A stretch of 64,000 nucleotides of DNA, taken from NCBI GenBank assembly GCA_009760885.1, contig CM019713.1, positions 24,498,427-24,562,426 on the forward strand. The letters are read 5' to 3'. Position numbers and translations under genes: made by a program. A model generated the notes under the pieces. It searched no databases. It had not been told where the DNA came from and was given only the letters and a program-made list of their open reading frames with translations. Positions 48,401-61,070 of this stretch are shown here, one piece after another. Position 1 is the stretch's first letter. Each line of letters opens with the position of its first letter. Origin of the DNA: Achatina immaculata (lineage: Eukaryota > Mollusca > Gastropoda > Stylommatophora > Achatinidae).

Positions 48401-51400
48401 CATAAATGCTCTGCTGCCTAGTCAACAGTTGACCAGAAGCTGCCGACTAGTGTTGCCGTCAGCACTAACTCCGTAGCTAGCGGCGTCATTCCTCTTCCTT
48501 CCCAGAGCGTTAACCCTTGTACCCATTTCTTGAGGCTGGGTGAATCCCCGGGAGTTTTTTTGCGAGCCACTGTCTGACTGCCACTGTGGTTGGGTGGAAA
48601 TCGAAACCGGGTCACTGGTCGGCAAGCGAGTGTCTAATCCACTACACCAGCGCGGGTCCCGAAATCTGGCGCAAGACAGGACTAACAATGAATACATACA
48701 AACCTATTTTCAAGATTTGCAGGAAACTGTACATCCGGGTGTTCGGAACAAACATCCGGGCGTTCGGAACAAACATCCTGGCGTTCGGAACAAACATCCG
48801 GGCGTTCGGAACAAACATCCGGGTGTTTGGAACAAAAGTCCGCGACGAGAAAGGACAGAAAAACATGGCAGGGAGAGAAAGAACAAAATAATTGTTTAAA
48901 GTCCTACAAGAACTGAGGGAGCCAGCTTGCTACAAGCGAACACCTTCAGGAAAACGTGCTAGGTTTTCTCTGCATTTCTTATATGACCCATGAAGGAAGA
49001 TATATCATGAAAGAAGATATATCATGAAGGAAGATATATCATGAAGGAAGATATATCATGAAGGAATATTATATCATGAAGGAAGATTATATCATGAAGG
49101 AAGATTATATCATGAAGGAAGATATATCATGAAGGAAGATTATATCATGAAGGAAGATATATCATGAAGGAATATATATCATGAAGGAAGATGATACCAT
49201 GAAGGAAGATATACCATGAAGGAAGATTATATCATGAAGGAAGATTATATCATGAAGGGAGATATAATTATATCACCATAATACCTTTGTTACCTTTATT
49301 TACTTTCTGACAGATAAATATCTAATGTCACTTTATTGTTTGTGTGGACATTTAGTGGTTTTGGAGAAAGATGCAACAAATACCCAGGAGAAACCGGAAA
49401 ACAAATGAAGAGGTCTTCAAAGAAGTTTCAGTAAAAGGAATGTTAGTGGAAAAAAAGTAAAAACTTCTCGGACATGTCAGGAGACAACAGAAGCTAGAGA
49501 ACTTGAACATGTCATGAAAAGACAGGAATTAGAGATCTTGGGCATAACATGAAAAACATGAATTAGAGAACTCGGAAATGTCACGAGAAAATAGAAGTTA
49601 AGGAACTTAGACGTGTCATGAAAAGACAGGAATTAGAGAACTCGGACATGTCATGAAAAGACAGGAATTAGAGAACTCGGAAATGTCACGAGAAGATAGA
49701 AATTAAGGAACTTGGACGACATGTCATGAAAAGACAGGAATTAGAGAACTTGGACATGCCATGAAAAGACAGGAATTAGAGAACTTGGACATGTCACGAG
49801 AAAACAGAAGTTAAGGAACTTAGACATGTCATGAAAAGACAGGAATTAGAGAACTTGGACATGTCATGAGACGACAGAAATCAGAGAACGGTAATAACTG
49901 GAGAATTCCAACAAAACAGGAGAGGGAGGCCGAGTGGGATAGAAAGGGACAGCATATGAACTAATCAACACCCTGGGGAGGGCGCTAGATGATGAAGCAT
50001 TATCGCCAAAGCTGCCCGGCCCGGCATGTAAAGAAGGAACTCATTACTGATTCTTGTTCTCCTAATACTGTCACTGGACACAGAATATTGCTGTCGGCAC
50101 AAACTCTGAACAAATGAGCAGCCACGTGTTCTCTTCAGCACGAAGTCTCAACATTCCGAACTCACCGTAAATAAAGATGATGACTAAATATTCCATCAGA
50201 CCAATCAGGAGCAGGGGAAAGCCAAGCACCGCCTCGTCCACGAGGTTAAGCAGATGTGAGCCCCCTTGGGTCACCATAGGAATCCCCAGTACAAATCCTG
50301 AGAGGCAAACACTAATACGGAAGAGTATCTGGCGCTTCCTTTGTCTGAAGAAATTTGGAAATTCATCAATAATGGATGTCATCAGGGTCTCGGCGGCTGA
50401 GAACTGAAACATACAAACATACAAGCGTACAAACATACAAGCGTACAAATATTTCAAACAGTTTACCTGAGGGCAAGAGCAGGACAGTGATAATAATGTG
50501 GCATTCAGATGCAAATTCTTACTTTCATGCCTCTGTCAATACGGCTGCAAAATTATAAAACGGGAGCATTCATTTTTAGAGAAAATCTCAGTAGAACATC
50601 GAGCATCAGACGAAGAACATCAAACCCTATTTTAAACTGTCAGTGTATTAAGATGAAAGCACACATTAAATTACAGCTAAACTCTATGCATGTGGCAGTG
50701 TACCAGAGAAAGACACAGATTTCAGGAAACAAAGTGGGCTTTGAATCTTGTTTCTAGACTTTTGTGAATTGTGGCACGAGGAGAAATACATCACAGGGAA
50801 GTTAGATAGAACTACATCCAAAACTTAGTCTCGCAGTTTAATATTCGTGTGACATGTTCTTTCCAGAACGTTGTCCGTCTCACAGCCTCACTGAGTACAA
50901 CACGGTCTTGAGCACTTTGACCGGCGTCCCGCAATGACACATTCAGACTTTCAGTGATGTCCCGAGCCCACCTACGGCGAGGTCGTCCCTTTTCTCTTTT
51001 GCTGGCCACTATGTCGTCTACTGTCAACCTCTCCAAGCTGTTGTATCTCTTGATGTGGCCGAAGTATCTCAGCTTTCTAATTTTGATGGTTTTAATGAGC
51101 CAGTTTTCTGCGACACCTAGTCACATTAGTATCTCTTTATTTGATTTTCAGTTTCATATATCTTATATCTTATATCCTTCCCGTGCCGTTAAACGTCACA
51201 TAGGGGTCACAAAGTAGTTTGCTAATTTTTCCTGTCTTCGGCGAGTCTTTCAACCTCATAAAAGGATTTTATGCCTGTTAATTTGGCCTCTCTTAATAAT
51301 GTCCTCTTCAGAGTTTCACGCGGTCTGCCCCTTTTTCTTCGGCCTGTTGTGTTCCACTTGATAGCTTGTTTTGGGATTCTCTGATCATTTCTTCTCATCA

Positions 51401-54400
51401 AGTGACCAACATATGTCCATCTCCTTTTCCTCATCACCCATGAGACTGGTTGTTGTTCAGTTATCTGTCTTATCTCTGCATTGTTCTTGAATTCATTCCA
51501 CTTGATGCCGAGTATTTTCCTTAGGCATTTGTTTTCAAAAGAGTCTAATTTCTTTTCTATTTCTTTAGTTGTTTTCCAGCTTTCGCATGTATAAATGAGG
51601 GTGGATATTACATTTGAATTGAATAGTCTTAACTTGGTTTTTGTGCTTATAACTTTTGAATTCCATATGTTCTCAAGATTCTTGAAGATTGATGCTGCTT
51701 TTGCAATTCTGATCCTAACTTCCTTTCTAGTGTCACCATCCTGGTCTATGTAGCTGCCAAGGTATGCAAATTGATTGACTTCTTCAATATCTGTCCCTTC
51801 TATGTGTATTTTTCCATTTTGATTGAGATAAATTTTCATTATTTTTGTTTTGTCCTTGTTAATTTCAAGTCCTATTTTGCTAGCCAGTGAAGACAGGCTA
51901 TCTGTTTTTTCTTGCATGAAATTCACATTATTACTGATAAGAGTTATGTCATTAGCAAAATCAAGATCTTCTAGTTGGGTCCCATGTACCCAGTCAATAC
52001 CCGTGTTACCTGTGCAGCATTTTTTATGTCTTGACTGCACAAACATATCCATTGTATAAATCCTTAATGATGTTGATAATTTTAGATGGTATTCCATATA
52101 GACATAAAAATCTCCATAATGAATCTCTGTGTATGCTATCAAATGCCGTTTTAAAATCTATGAAGTTCAGTATTAATGGTTTCTGCTTTTCAATATGTTC
52201 TTCAAGTATTATTATGAGAGTAAAGATCTGGTCGAGACAGCTTATCCCTTTTCGAAATCCTGCTTGTTCTTCTCTCATTGCAGTATCCACTATATCTTTG
52301 AGTCTGTTCAAAATGACCTTGCAAAATACTTTTGACACAACTGATATTAAGGTTACACCTCTCCAGTTGTTACAGTCACTAAGGTTGCCCTTTTTTGGTA
52401 TTTTAACAATGATTCCTTTCTTCCAATTAGAAGGGACCTTTTCTTCTTTCCAAATCTTGTTAAACATTCTCTGTAGTTGTCTCATGTTGTCACTATTAAT
52501 AGCTTTTAGCATTTCTAGTGTTATTTCATCTTCACCTGCAGCTTCGTTGTTAGCCATTAAATTCACTGCTGTTTCAATTTCATGCAATTTAATTTCATCT
52601 AGATTGACATTTAGTTGTGGGGCTGGTAAGTCATTTTCAAGGTTTAACAATTCTTTTGGGTGTGGTCGATTGAGTATTTCTTGGAAGTGTTCAGCCCATC
52701 TTTGCTTTTGGTCTTTATTTGATGTTAATAGTGTTCCAGTTTTGCTAAGGATTGGTCTTTCTTTAGATGTAATAGTACCTGTTAGCCTCTTTTGTATGTT
52801 ATATAAAGTTTTGCTGATTCCTGTTTTTGCTGCTTTTTCTGCCTCTTTCGCCATATTGTCTATGTATTCTCTTTTATCCCTTCTAGCTGAACTTTTTTCT
52901 TTCTTGTCTATTTCTTTGTATTTTGCTTTTGCCAAATCTCTTGCATGATCTGTTTTTGCATTCAACATGTCTAATTTGACTGCTCGTCTTTCATGTATAT
53001 ACTTCCATGTTTTATCTGATATCCATGCTTTTCTATTTGGTTTTTCCAGTCCAGCGCTTACTTTTGCTGCTGTGATTATGGCTGTGCTGTAAGAATTCCA
53101 TAACTCATCTATACCTATCTCCTCAACTTCACTGGGTGTTTTGGAATGATTGGCAAGTTCCTGATTGAAATTAATGTTAGTATTTTCTTCTTGTAGGCTG
53201 TGGCTGTTTATCTTTATGTGTATTGATTTCTTGTGTTGACTTTTCAATTTTAGTTTTATTTTCCCTATGCACAGGTTGTGATCACTGTTGACATCTGCAC
53301 CCCTATAAGCTCTTACATCCATGAGAGATGTTCTGTATTGCTTTCTAATACAAAAATGATCTATCTGGTTTCTAGTTCTATCATCTGGAGATATCCACGT
53401 TGTTTTATGTATCTCTTTGTGACTTCCGGCGTGACGTGCAAGATGGCGGACGTTTTTTTAACGCCCTCGCCGGCATGCAGAAATCAGCGGAATTCCGCTT
53501 GATCTGTTACATATCATGTACCGGGAGTTGGGCATAAGGCTAACAACCTTATCCTGGGACCTATCTAGAGGCCAGATGGGAAAAAAAGATATCGTTATGG
53601 AAACTCGCAGAGAAACCAACCGAGCATCAGGGATGCCAACTCCGAAGAGCTCATTCGTCGGCCCCAAACATGTGACAAGGATTGGATTCTGGAATGTGAG
53701 AATGATGGCAGCACCAACAAAAACTACTCAGGTCATCAAAGAAATGGAGAGATACCATCTAGACATACTGGACATCAGCGAAATGCGATGGCCAGAAGCA
53801 GGTAAAAGATGGGAGGAAAACGGTAAGTTAATAATACATTCAGGCAGAAATGACGGTAAAATCCGGGACGGAGTGGGCATTATTATGTCAAATGTAGCTG
53901 CAAAGACCCTTGTAGAATGGGAACCGGTGAACAGTCGTATAATAAGAGCACGATACAACCTACGACACGGAAGAATGACAATAATACAGTGTTATGCACC
54001 CACGAATGATGCAGATGATGATGTGAAAGACGACTTCTATCACCAACTACAACAAATCATCAACAAAGTCCCTAAACACGACATCCTAATTGCTATGGGG
54101 GACTTCAATGCTAAGGCAGGGAAGGATGATACCGACGTTGAAAAAGTGATGGGGAAAGAAGGAATTGACATGGTTAATCAGAATGGAGAAAGATTAATTG
54201 AAGTATGTCTAACAGAGGGCATGGTCATTGGAGGCACAATATTCCCACACAAAGAGATTTTCAGTTTAATAGGGATTTTAAAAAATGATCACGCATACAC
54301 ACACAAAACAAAAATCGACTCAAAATGCCTCACACAGACGAGTGTCTATGTGGCAGTGGAGTCCAGACTCCAGAACATATCCTACAAGAGTGCCCAAACC

Positions 54401-57400
54401 ATGCAGACCTGAGGCGTGAGACATGGCCAGAGGACACAAGCTTGGGGCAAAAGCTTTGGGGCTCCTATTAGGATCTGGACAGGACTGCGGGCTTTGCCAT
54501 GTCGACAGGGATCAGGATCTGAAGCGACCAACAACCTCGAACGCAGAAGAAGAAGAAGAAGAAAAACGAATGAGTCGTTCTGTGGGGTACAAAATAACTG
54601 TAAAAAGAAAGCAACTTTGGTCCTAAGAACTAGCTTTCTTGTTATTCAACTCACAGACTATAAAGATAACTTAGTTTGAAGTCGTATCTTTGTATCGTGA
54701 AACAGTCCCCATACCTGCGTGCTGAATCCCAGGATACACAACATGAAGAAGAAGAGAATTGACCACAGTGTGGATACTGGCATGGATCCTAAAGCTTCTG
54801 GATACACAACAAACGCTAGACCTGGACCTGTAATCATAGAAATATCCACAGTGAAACATGACACGAGAAAACAGATGAGGCGCATGATTATAACAATACG
54901 TAAGAACAAACCATCTTTATTATTTTTATTTTCTCTCTTCTGTATATTAAATTATATTTTCATTTAGAGTAGAAAGCTGTGGGCAGACAACAATGTCGAG
55001 GACATTTATGTTGCTTCGTCCTTTAACCATTCTCCTTTACTTACCACATTAAAACAAGGGAAACAATTTCCCTAAGAGAAGCATTCGTTGGTCTTACCTC
55101 CCTTTGTGACATCTTTAATTTCGACACCTTTAGTCTTGGCCATGTTACCAAGAGTTGAAAAGACCACAAAACCAGCGTAGAAACTTGTCAAGCAGTTGAT
55201 AATTGGAACAGTGAAGGCATCTCTGTAAATTAAGAGCAAAATCTTGTAAACAATGAATAAAAATGCTTAATAGGCAGCAGTTCTATAGTTTTTTTTTCAA
55301 TGTTCAGCAGTCTTCCAGAAAAGTCCATCCGATCTGAGATCTAACACGAGAAACTGATGGCCTTTTCCGACCCTCAGAGAGACGCTGATGCCTGGCATTG
55401 CCACAGTCAAGCTTATCCAGAACAGAGATGAAAAATGTAAACACCTTGTTGCCGGAGCTTTCAACATCTTAAAACAAACAAACAAACAAACAAACAAAAA
55501 CACACACACAGGACAAAGAAATAGAGAAATAGAGAAAATATAAATTCACATCAATAATATATAATAGAAGAAGAGAAATATAAATTCAAACCAGTAATAT
55601 ATAACAGAAGAAGATAAAATATAAATTCACATCAGCAAAATATAACAAAAGAAGAGAAAATAAATTCACGTCAGTAATATATAAAAGAAAATATAAATTC
55701 ACATCAGTAATATATAATAGAAGAAGATAAAATATAAATTCACATCAGTAATATATAACAGATAAGACTGGAAAAAAATAACAGAAAAAGAGAGCAATTT
55801 GATGTGACTTGCAAGAAGCTGCGCCTTAGAGTGCGTGTGAAGTATTGTGAATGTTAAATGAAGACTTATATAAGACGTCATGCCAGTCTGACTGCTTAGT
55901 AGTAAAGAGAATATGGGGAAAGGAGAGACAGTTGTTGGCAAGAAAAGACGCTGGAATAGATGAAATATAGCGTGGTGAAGGTCTTAGACTATCAGTTGTA
56001 ATGTGATGAAGGTCTTAGAGTATCAGTTGTAATGCTGTGAAGGTCCTAGAGTATCAGTTGTAATGTGATGAAGGTCTTAGAGTATCAGTTGTAATGCTGT
56101 GAAGGTCCTAGAGTATCAATTGTAATGCGGTGAAGGTCTTAGACTATCAGTTGTAATGCGGTGAAGGTCTTAGAGTATCAGCTGTAATGCGGTGAAGGTC
56201 TTAGAGCATCAGTTGTAATGTGGTGAAGGTCTTAGAGCATCAGTTGTAATGCAGTGAAGGTCTTAGAGTATCAGTTGTAATGCGGTGAAGGTCTTAGAGT
56301 ATCAGTTGTAATGCGGTGAAGGTCTTAGAGCATCAGTTGTAATGTGATGAAGGTCTTAGAGCATCAGTTGTAATGTGGTGAAGGTCTTAGAGCATCAGTT
56401 GTAATGAGGTGAAGGTCTTGGAGTATCAGTTGTAATGCGGTGAAGGTCTAAGAGCATCATTTGTAATGCGGTGAAGGTCTTAGAGTATCAGTTGTAATGC
56501 AGTGAAGGTCTTGGAGTATCAGTTGCAGGTGAGGAAAGCATAGATGAGAACTTGGTAAGGAGGAGCGATGATTGTGTAGAGAAGAAAGGTTTAATATAGC
56601 CCGAGGTTCGATCTGCACACTCTCTGCTTGTAGCCAGAGACTCTTCGTTGTTTTCTAAACTCAGAAGAGCACTTGGTCAAATTTGGCCATCACTCCATCA
56701 GAAAAATGAACTGAGATCGTAATGTGACGTAGGAAAGAAGAGATGATGATGATGATGACGATGATGATGATGATGATGCCAGACGAAGGTGCCTGACTCT
56801 TTATATCGCGAGAGTTACAAAGAAAGAAACATAGTTTACCTGATAATGTTGTTGCTGAAGGTGTTGTAGCTGGACATGGCGATGAGGCCCCCCATGCAGG
56901 CGCTTAAAGAGAAGAAGATCTGAACGGCGGCGTCACTCCAGACCTGAGACGTTAAACGAATTTGCGTTGTACGGGGATGAAAAAAAATTTCGTTTCAACA
57001 GAAAGTATGGAGGACTAAAGAGTAGAAAGTATGGAGGACTAAAGAGTAGAAAGTATTGAGGACTAAAGAGTAGAAAGTATGGAGGACTAAAGAGTAGAAA
57101 GTATGGAGGACTAAAGAGTAGAAAGTATGAAGGACTAAATAGTAGAAAGTATGGAGGACTAAAGAGTCGAAAGTATAGAGGACTAAAGAGTCGAAAGTAT
57201 AAAGGACTAGAGTCGAAAGTATGGAAGACTAAAGAGTAGAAAATATGGAGGACTAAAGAGTAGAAAGTATGGAGGACTCAAGAGTAGAAAATATGGAGGA
57301 CTAAAGAGTAGAAAGTATGGAGGACTAAAGAGTAGAAAGTATGAAGGACAAAGAGTAGAAAGTATGGAGGACTAAATAGTAGAAAGTATGGAGGACTAAA

Positions 57401-59057
57401 TAGTAGAAAGTATGAAGGACAAAGAGTAGAAGTATGGAGGACTAAAGAGTAGAAAGTATGGAGGACTAAATAGTATAAAGTATGAAGGACAAAGAGTAGA
57501 AAGTATGGAGGACTAAATAGTAGAAAGTACGAAGGACTAAAGAGGATGTGATAGGATGTTTTTTTAAAGAAATAACTACGGATATATTATAGTTGAGAAA
57601 TGTTATGTGTGTGTATATACGTATGTGTGTATGCATGTGCATAAGGGTGTACGTATGAGTATAGGTATATGAGAGTGTGTATGTGTAGGTATAAGTACAT
57701 GAAGTGTGTGTATATGTGTGGGGGTAATTGTGTGTGTGTGGGCTTATATGTGTGTATACGTATGTGGATGAGTGTGTGTGGGTGTGTACATGATTGTGAG
57801 TGTGTATGTTTGTGGACGTGTGTATAAAATGTACATGTGTGTCTTTATATCTGAGTGAGTATGTGTGTGCGTGGGTACGTGGGTTCGTATGTGTGTATGT
57901 GTGTGTACAGAGGATTCTAAACAAGGAGCTAGATTAGATGTACACAAAAGCGGGTATAGTGGAGCAGTTCCGAACCACCTTCTAATGAGAAGACCAGCGA
58001 GTTTAGTCCCTACAATCAAACAAACAAAAATATGATTACCAGAGTAGTTTGGGAAAAATAAAAATGTCCACCTGCAGGTCCAAACGTACTAGAATAAATT
58101 ATACAGGTGATACCGAGCATTAAGAAATCAACTGATAAAATCGAGTCATTATTGTATACGAGATAAGGTTTCTACTAATTCAGAATGGATAAAACAGTGA
58201 AAAAATACCTGTATGCACGCATGTTTAGTAACAAATCTGAAAGTTAAAGATACAGGTTCTAATTTAGTGCAACAGGAGGCCATATTATTCATTCTAGGAA
58301 CTTGGAATCAAAGTAAATTCTACACCGTTTCCACGATTTGGTCAATTCTAAAGATTCTTTATTCAAGACCTAACACACAAGCTAGACATGATCTTCATAT
58401 GTAATTATTTCTCTTGTAAAATAACTCCAACTTTTCTAGAAATTCTCTCTCTCTCTCTCTGAACCTTAAGTGCCCAGGGCACATGGGGCTTCCGCAAGGG
58501 TTTTCCACAAATGCCTGTCCTTCGCCTTTTTTTCTGCTCTTGCCCAGGTGAGCTCTCTATTGCTCAACATCCTTTCTGTTGTTCTTCTCCATGTCTCTTT
58601 TGGTCTACCCTTACTTCTGCTCCCCTGTGGTGTCCATCTTAGTGCTATTTTTTCTAGAAATTCATACCAGAATATTTCTTGGACATGTTATGAGAAGACA
58701 GAAGTTAGAGAGCTTGGACATGTTATGAGAAGACAGAAGTTAGAGAACTTGGACATGTTATGAGAAGACAGAAGTTAGAGAACTTGGACATGTCATGAGA
58801 AGACAGAAGTTAGAAAACTAAGTAGCGACCGGAAAATTCAAAGAGTAAAGGAAGAGAGGAAGGCCAGAGATAAAGATATCTCTATGTACGGACTAAGTGA
58901 CATGGGGCAGGAAAAGCATTTGAATTGATACAGAAACACAAAGGACCACGCAAGATGGAGAAACATGATCGCCAACTCTATCCGGCACATAGTATTAATA
59001 ATAATAATAATAGTAGTAGTAATAATACTTGTAGAAACTCAGAAAATAATGTCTTTA

Positions 59058-59096
<39 letters not shown>

Positions 59097-61038
59097 GAAC
59101 CTTAAGTGCCCAGGGCACAAGGGGCTTCCCAAGGGTTCCACAAATGCCTGTCCGTTGCCTTTTTTTCTGCTCTTGCCCAGGTGAGTCCTCTATTGCTCAA
59201 CATCCTTTCTGTTGTTCTTCTCTATGTCTCTTTTGGTTTACCCTTGCTTCTGTTGCCTTGTGGTGTCCATCTTAGTGCTATTTTTGGTAGTGAGTTGTCA
59301 GTTATTCGGAGCACATGTCCCAACCATCGCCAGCGTCTTTCCTCAATAATTGCTGTCAATGGCTTCATCTCCATTTCTGCCAACAAGATGTTATTTCTTA
59401 TGGTGTTTGGCCAAAATATTTTTCTAATTCTTCGTAAACATTTAGTCTGGAAAGAATTCAACTTGTTTTCTATGGTTTTGGTGATTTTCCAGCACTTAGT
59501 GTGCTAAGTGTACTATTCTTTAGTAGAATATACGGCTCCTTTATTGTAGTATTTAGTTAGTTTGAATGTATTTAAAGTGAAAGAAAAGAAACAGGGATCG
59601 CTGGTGTACACATATCCTGACAAAACTGTACCGTGGCATCAGAGAGACGATCCCAATCAGGGGTCAGATAAAACAGGACCCCATCGTAGGCTCCGTCCAG
59701 CATTGCACATCTGACCAGGAGGATGGTCAGCAGAATATACGGGAAGATGGCGGTGAAATACACAACCTGGAACAACAAAGACACTTTAGTAGTGTTCTCT
59801 GATACATGTCTAAACAAAATAATAGACAGAAGATTCACTTTAGTAGTGTTCTCTGATACCTGTCTAAACAAAATAATAGACAGAAGATTCACTTTAGTAG
59901 TGTTCTCTGATACTTGTAGAAACAAAATAATAGACAAAAGATTCACTTTAGTAGTGTTCACTGATACTTGTAGAAACAAAATAATAGACAAAAGATTCAC
60001 TTTAGTAGTGTTCACTGATACTTGTAGAAACAAAATAATAGACAAAAGATTCACTTTAGTAATGTTCTCTGATACTTGTAGAAACAAAATAATAGACAAA
60101 AGATTCACCGGATTTCGGCTTAGTGCATTTAAAAAAAAATTTGAGGATCGGGTTCTCCTCCCAGTATCGATCCCTATTCACTTGGCCTGACAACTTTCTG
60201 CTTCAAAGTGTACCACTGGGAACTAGAATAGGGTCTTGATCGGCTATGGTTCGCCAACCTTGACGTAATCAGTTAGTTATACCTTTACCTTGAGAGTAGG
60301 CCGTCTTCGCACCAGTTGATCAGGATTGTAAGTTTGAAGTTTAACAATTTCAAAGCCTGCCATCATGATGCTACGTGTTTATAAATATATATTTACTTGA
60401 TTGCGTGGGCTTTCTGTGTTTTTCAATTTAAAAAAAATCTAATTTCACTACTAAAAAGTACCCTTAAGAAACTGACAATATATTTTTAAAATCTTAGGAT
60501 TACAAAGCGTCGTGGAAGGAGTCCAAGTAACAGACTTCCTTGGTACTTATTTCCACATAATTATGCTGCATATATATTATTATCTTAACAATCTTGTTTA
60601 TGGGTCTCTCCTTTGAAGCAGACATACCATTTATTTTTATGCACTGTTTTTTTTCCCATCCTTTTCTACTGTAGGTTACCCTTGTTGAGAAAACGTTATG
60701 CTTTTAGAGCATGTTAAAATATCCAACATTTATTTCTGAAAAGTTACCTTGTTCTGAAACATGTAACAATATTTTCAATGATTATTGTTTTATTTTATAA
60801 CATTTAATACCTTGGGAATTCATTACTGAACTTTCTCGGAAGCGATTTGTAATTTCTTATGGTTGCTAGAGACAAAGTGTAGATCTACTTCATGGATCTG
60901 TTGGAAAGTTTGTATTGACGTTTGTAGACACAGTCCGAGCGACATTTGGCTCACATGTGGTGCTGATCTAACGACAAGAATTGCAGAGCCCTACTTTGAC
61001 ATGTTACAAAACAGACTAATAAAACAGGCTTTTCTTCT

Positions 61039-61070
<32 letters not shown>

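Noticed and set aside
53516..54412. Host gene similar to craniofacial development protein 2
   Set aside because: The endonuclease motifs, position and match to the minus-strand half show it is the APE domain of a LINE. The last 50 codons are unrelated flanking sequence.
57466..58019. His/Thr-rich ORFs on minus
   Set aside because: A GT-rich tract in an SLC6 intron.
59497..59514. Perfect hairpin CACTTAG-TGTG-CTAAGTG
   Set aside because: Short, single and inside a decayed LINE. Likely chance.
59572..60108. 178-codon ORF as one continuous SLC6 exon
   Set aside because: Only 59632-59766 matches the family and has proper splice sites. The rest is a 54-bp minisatellite and read-through past the donor.
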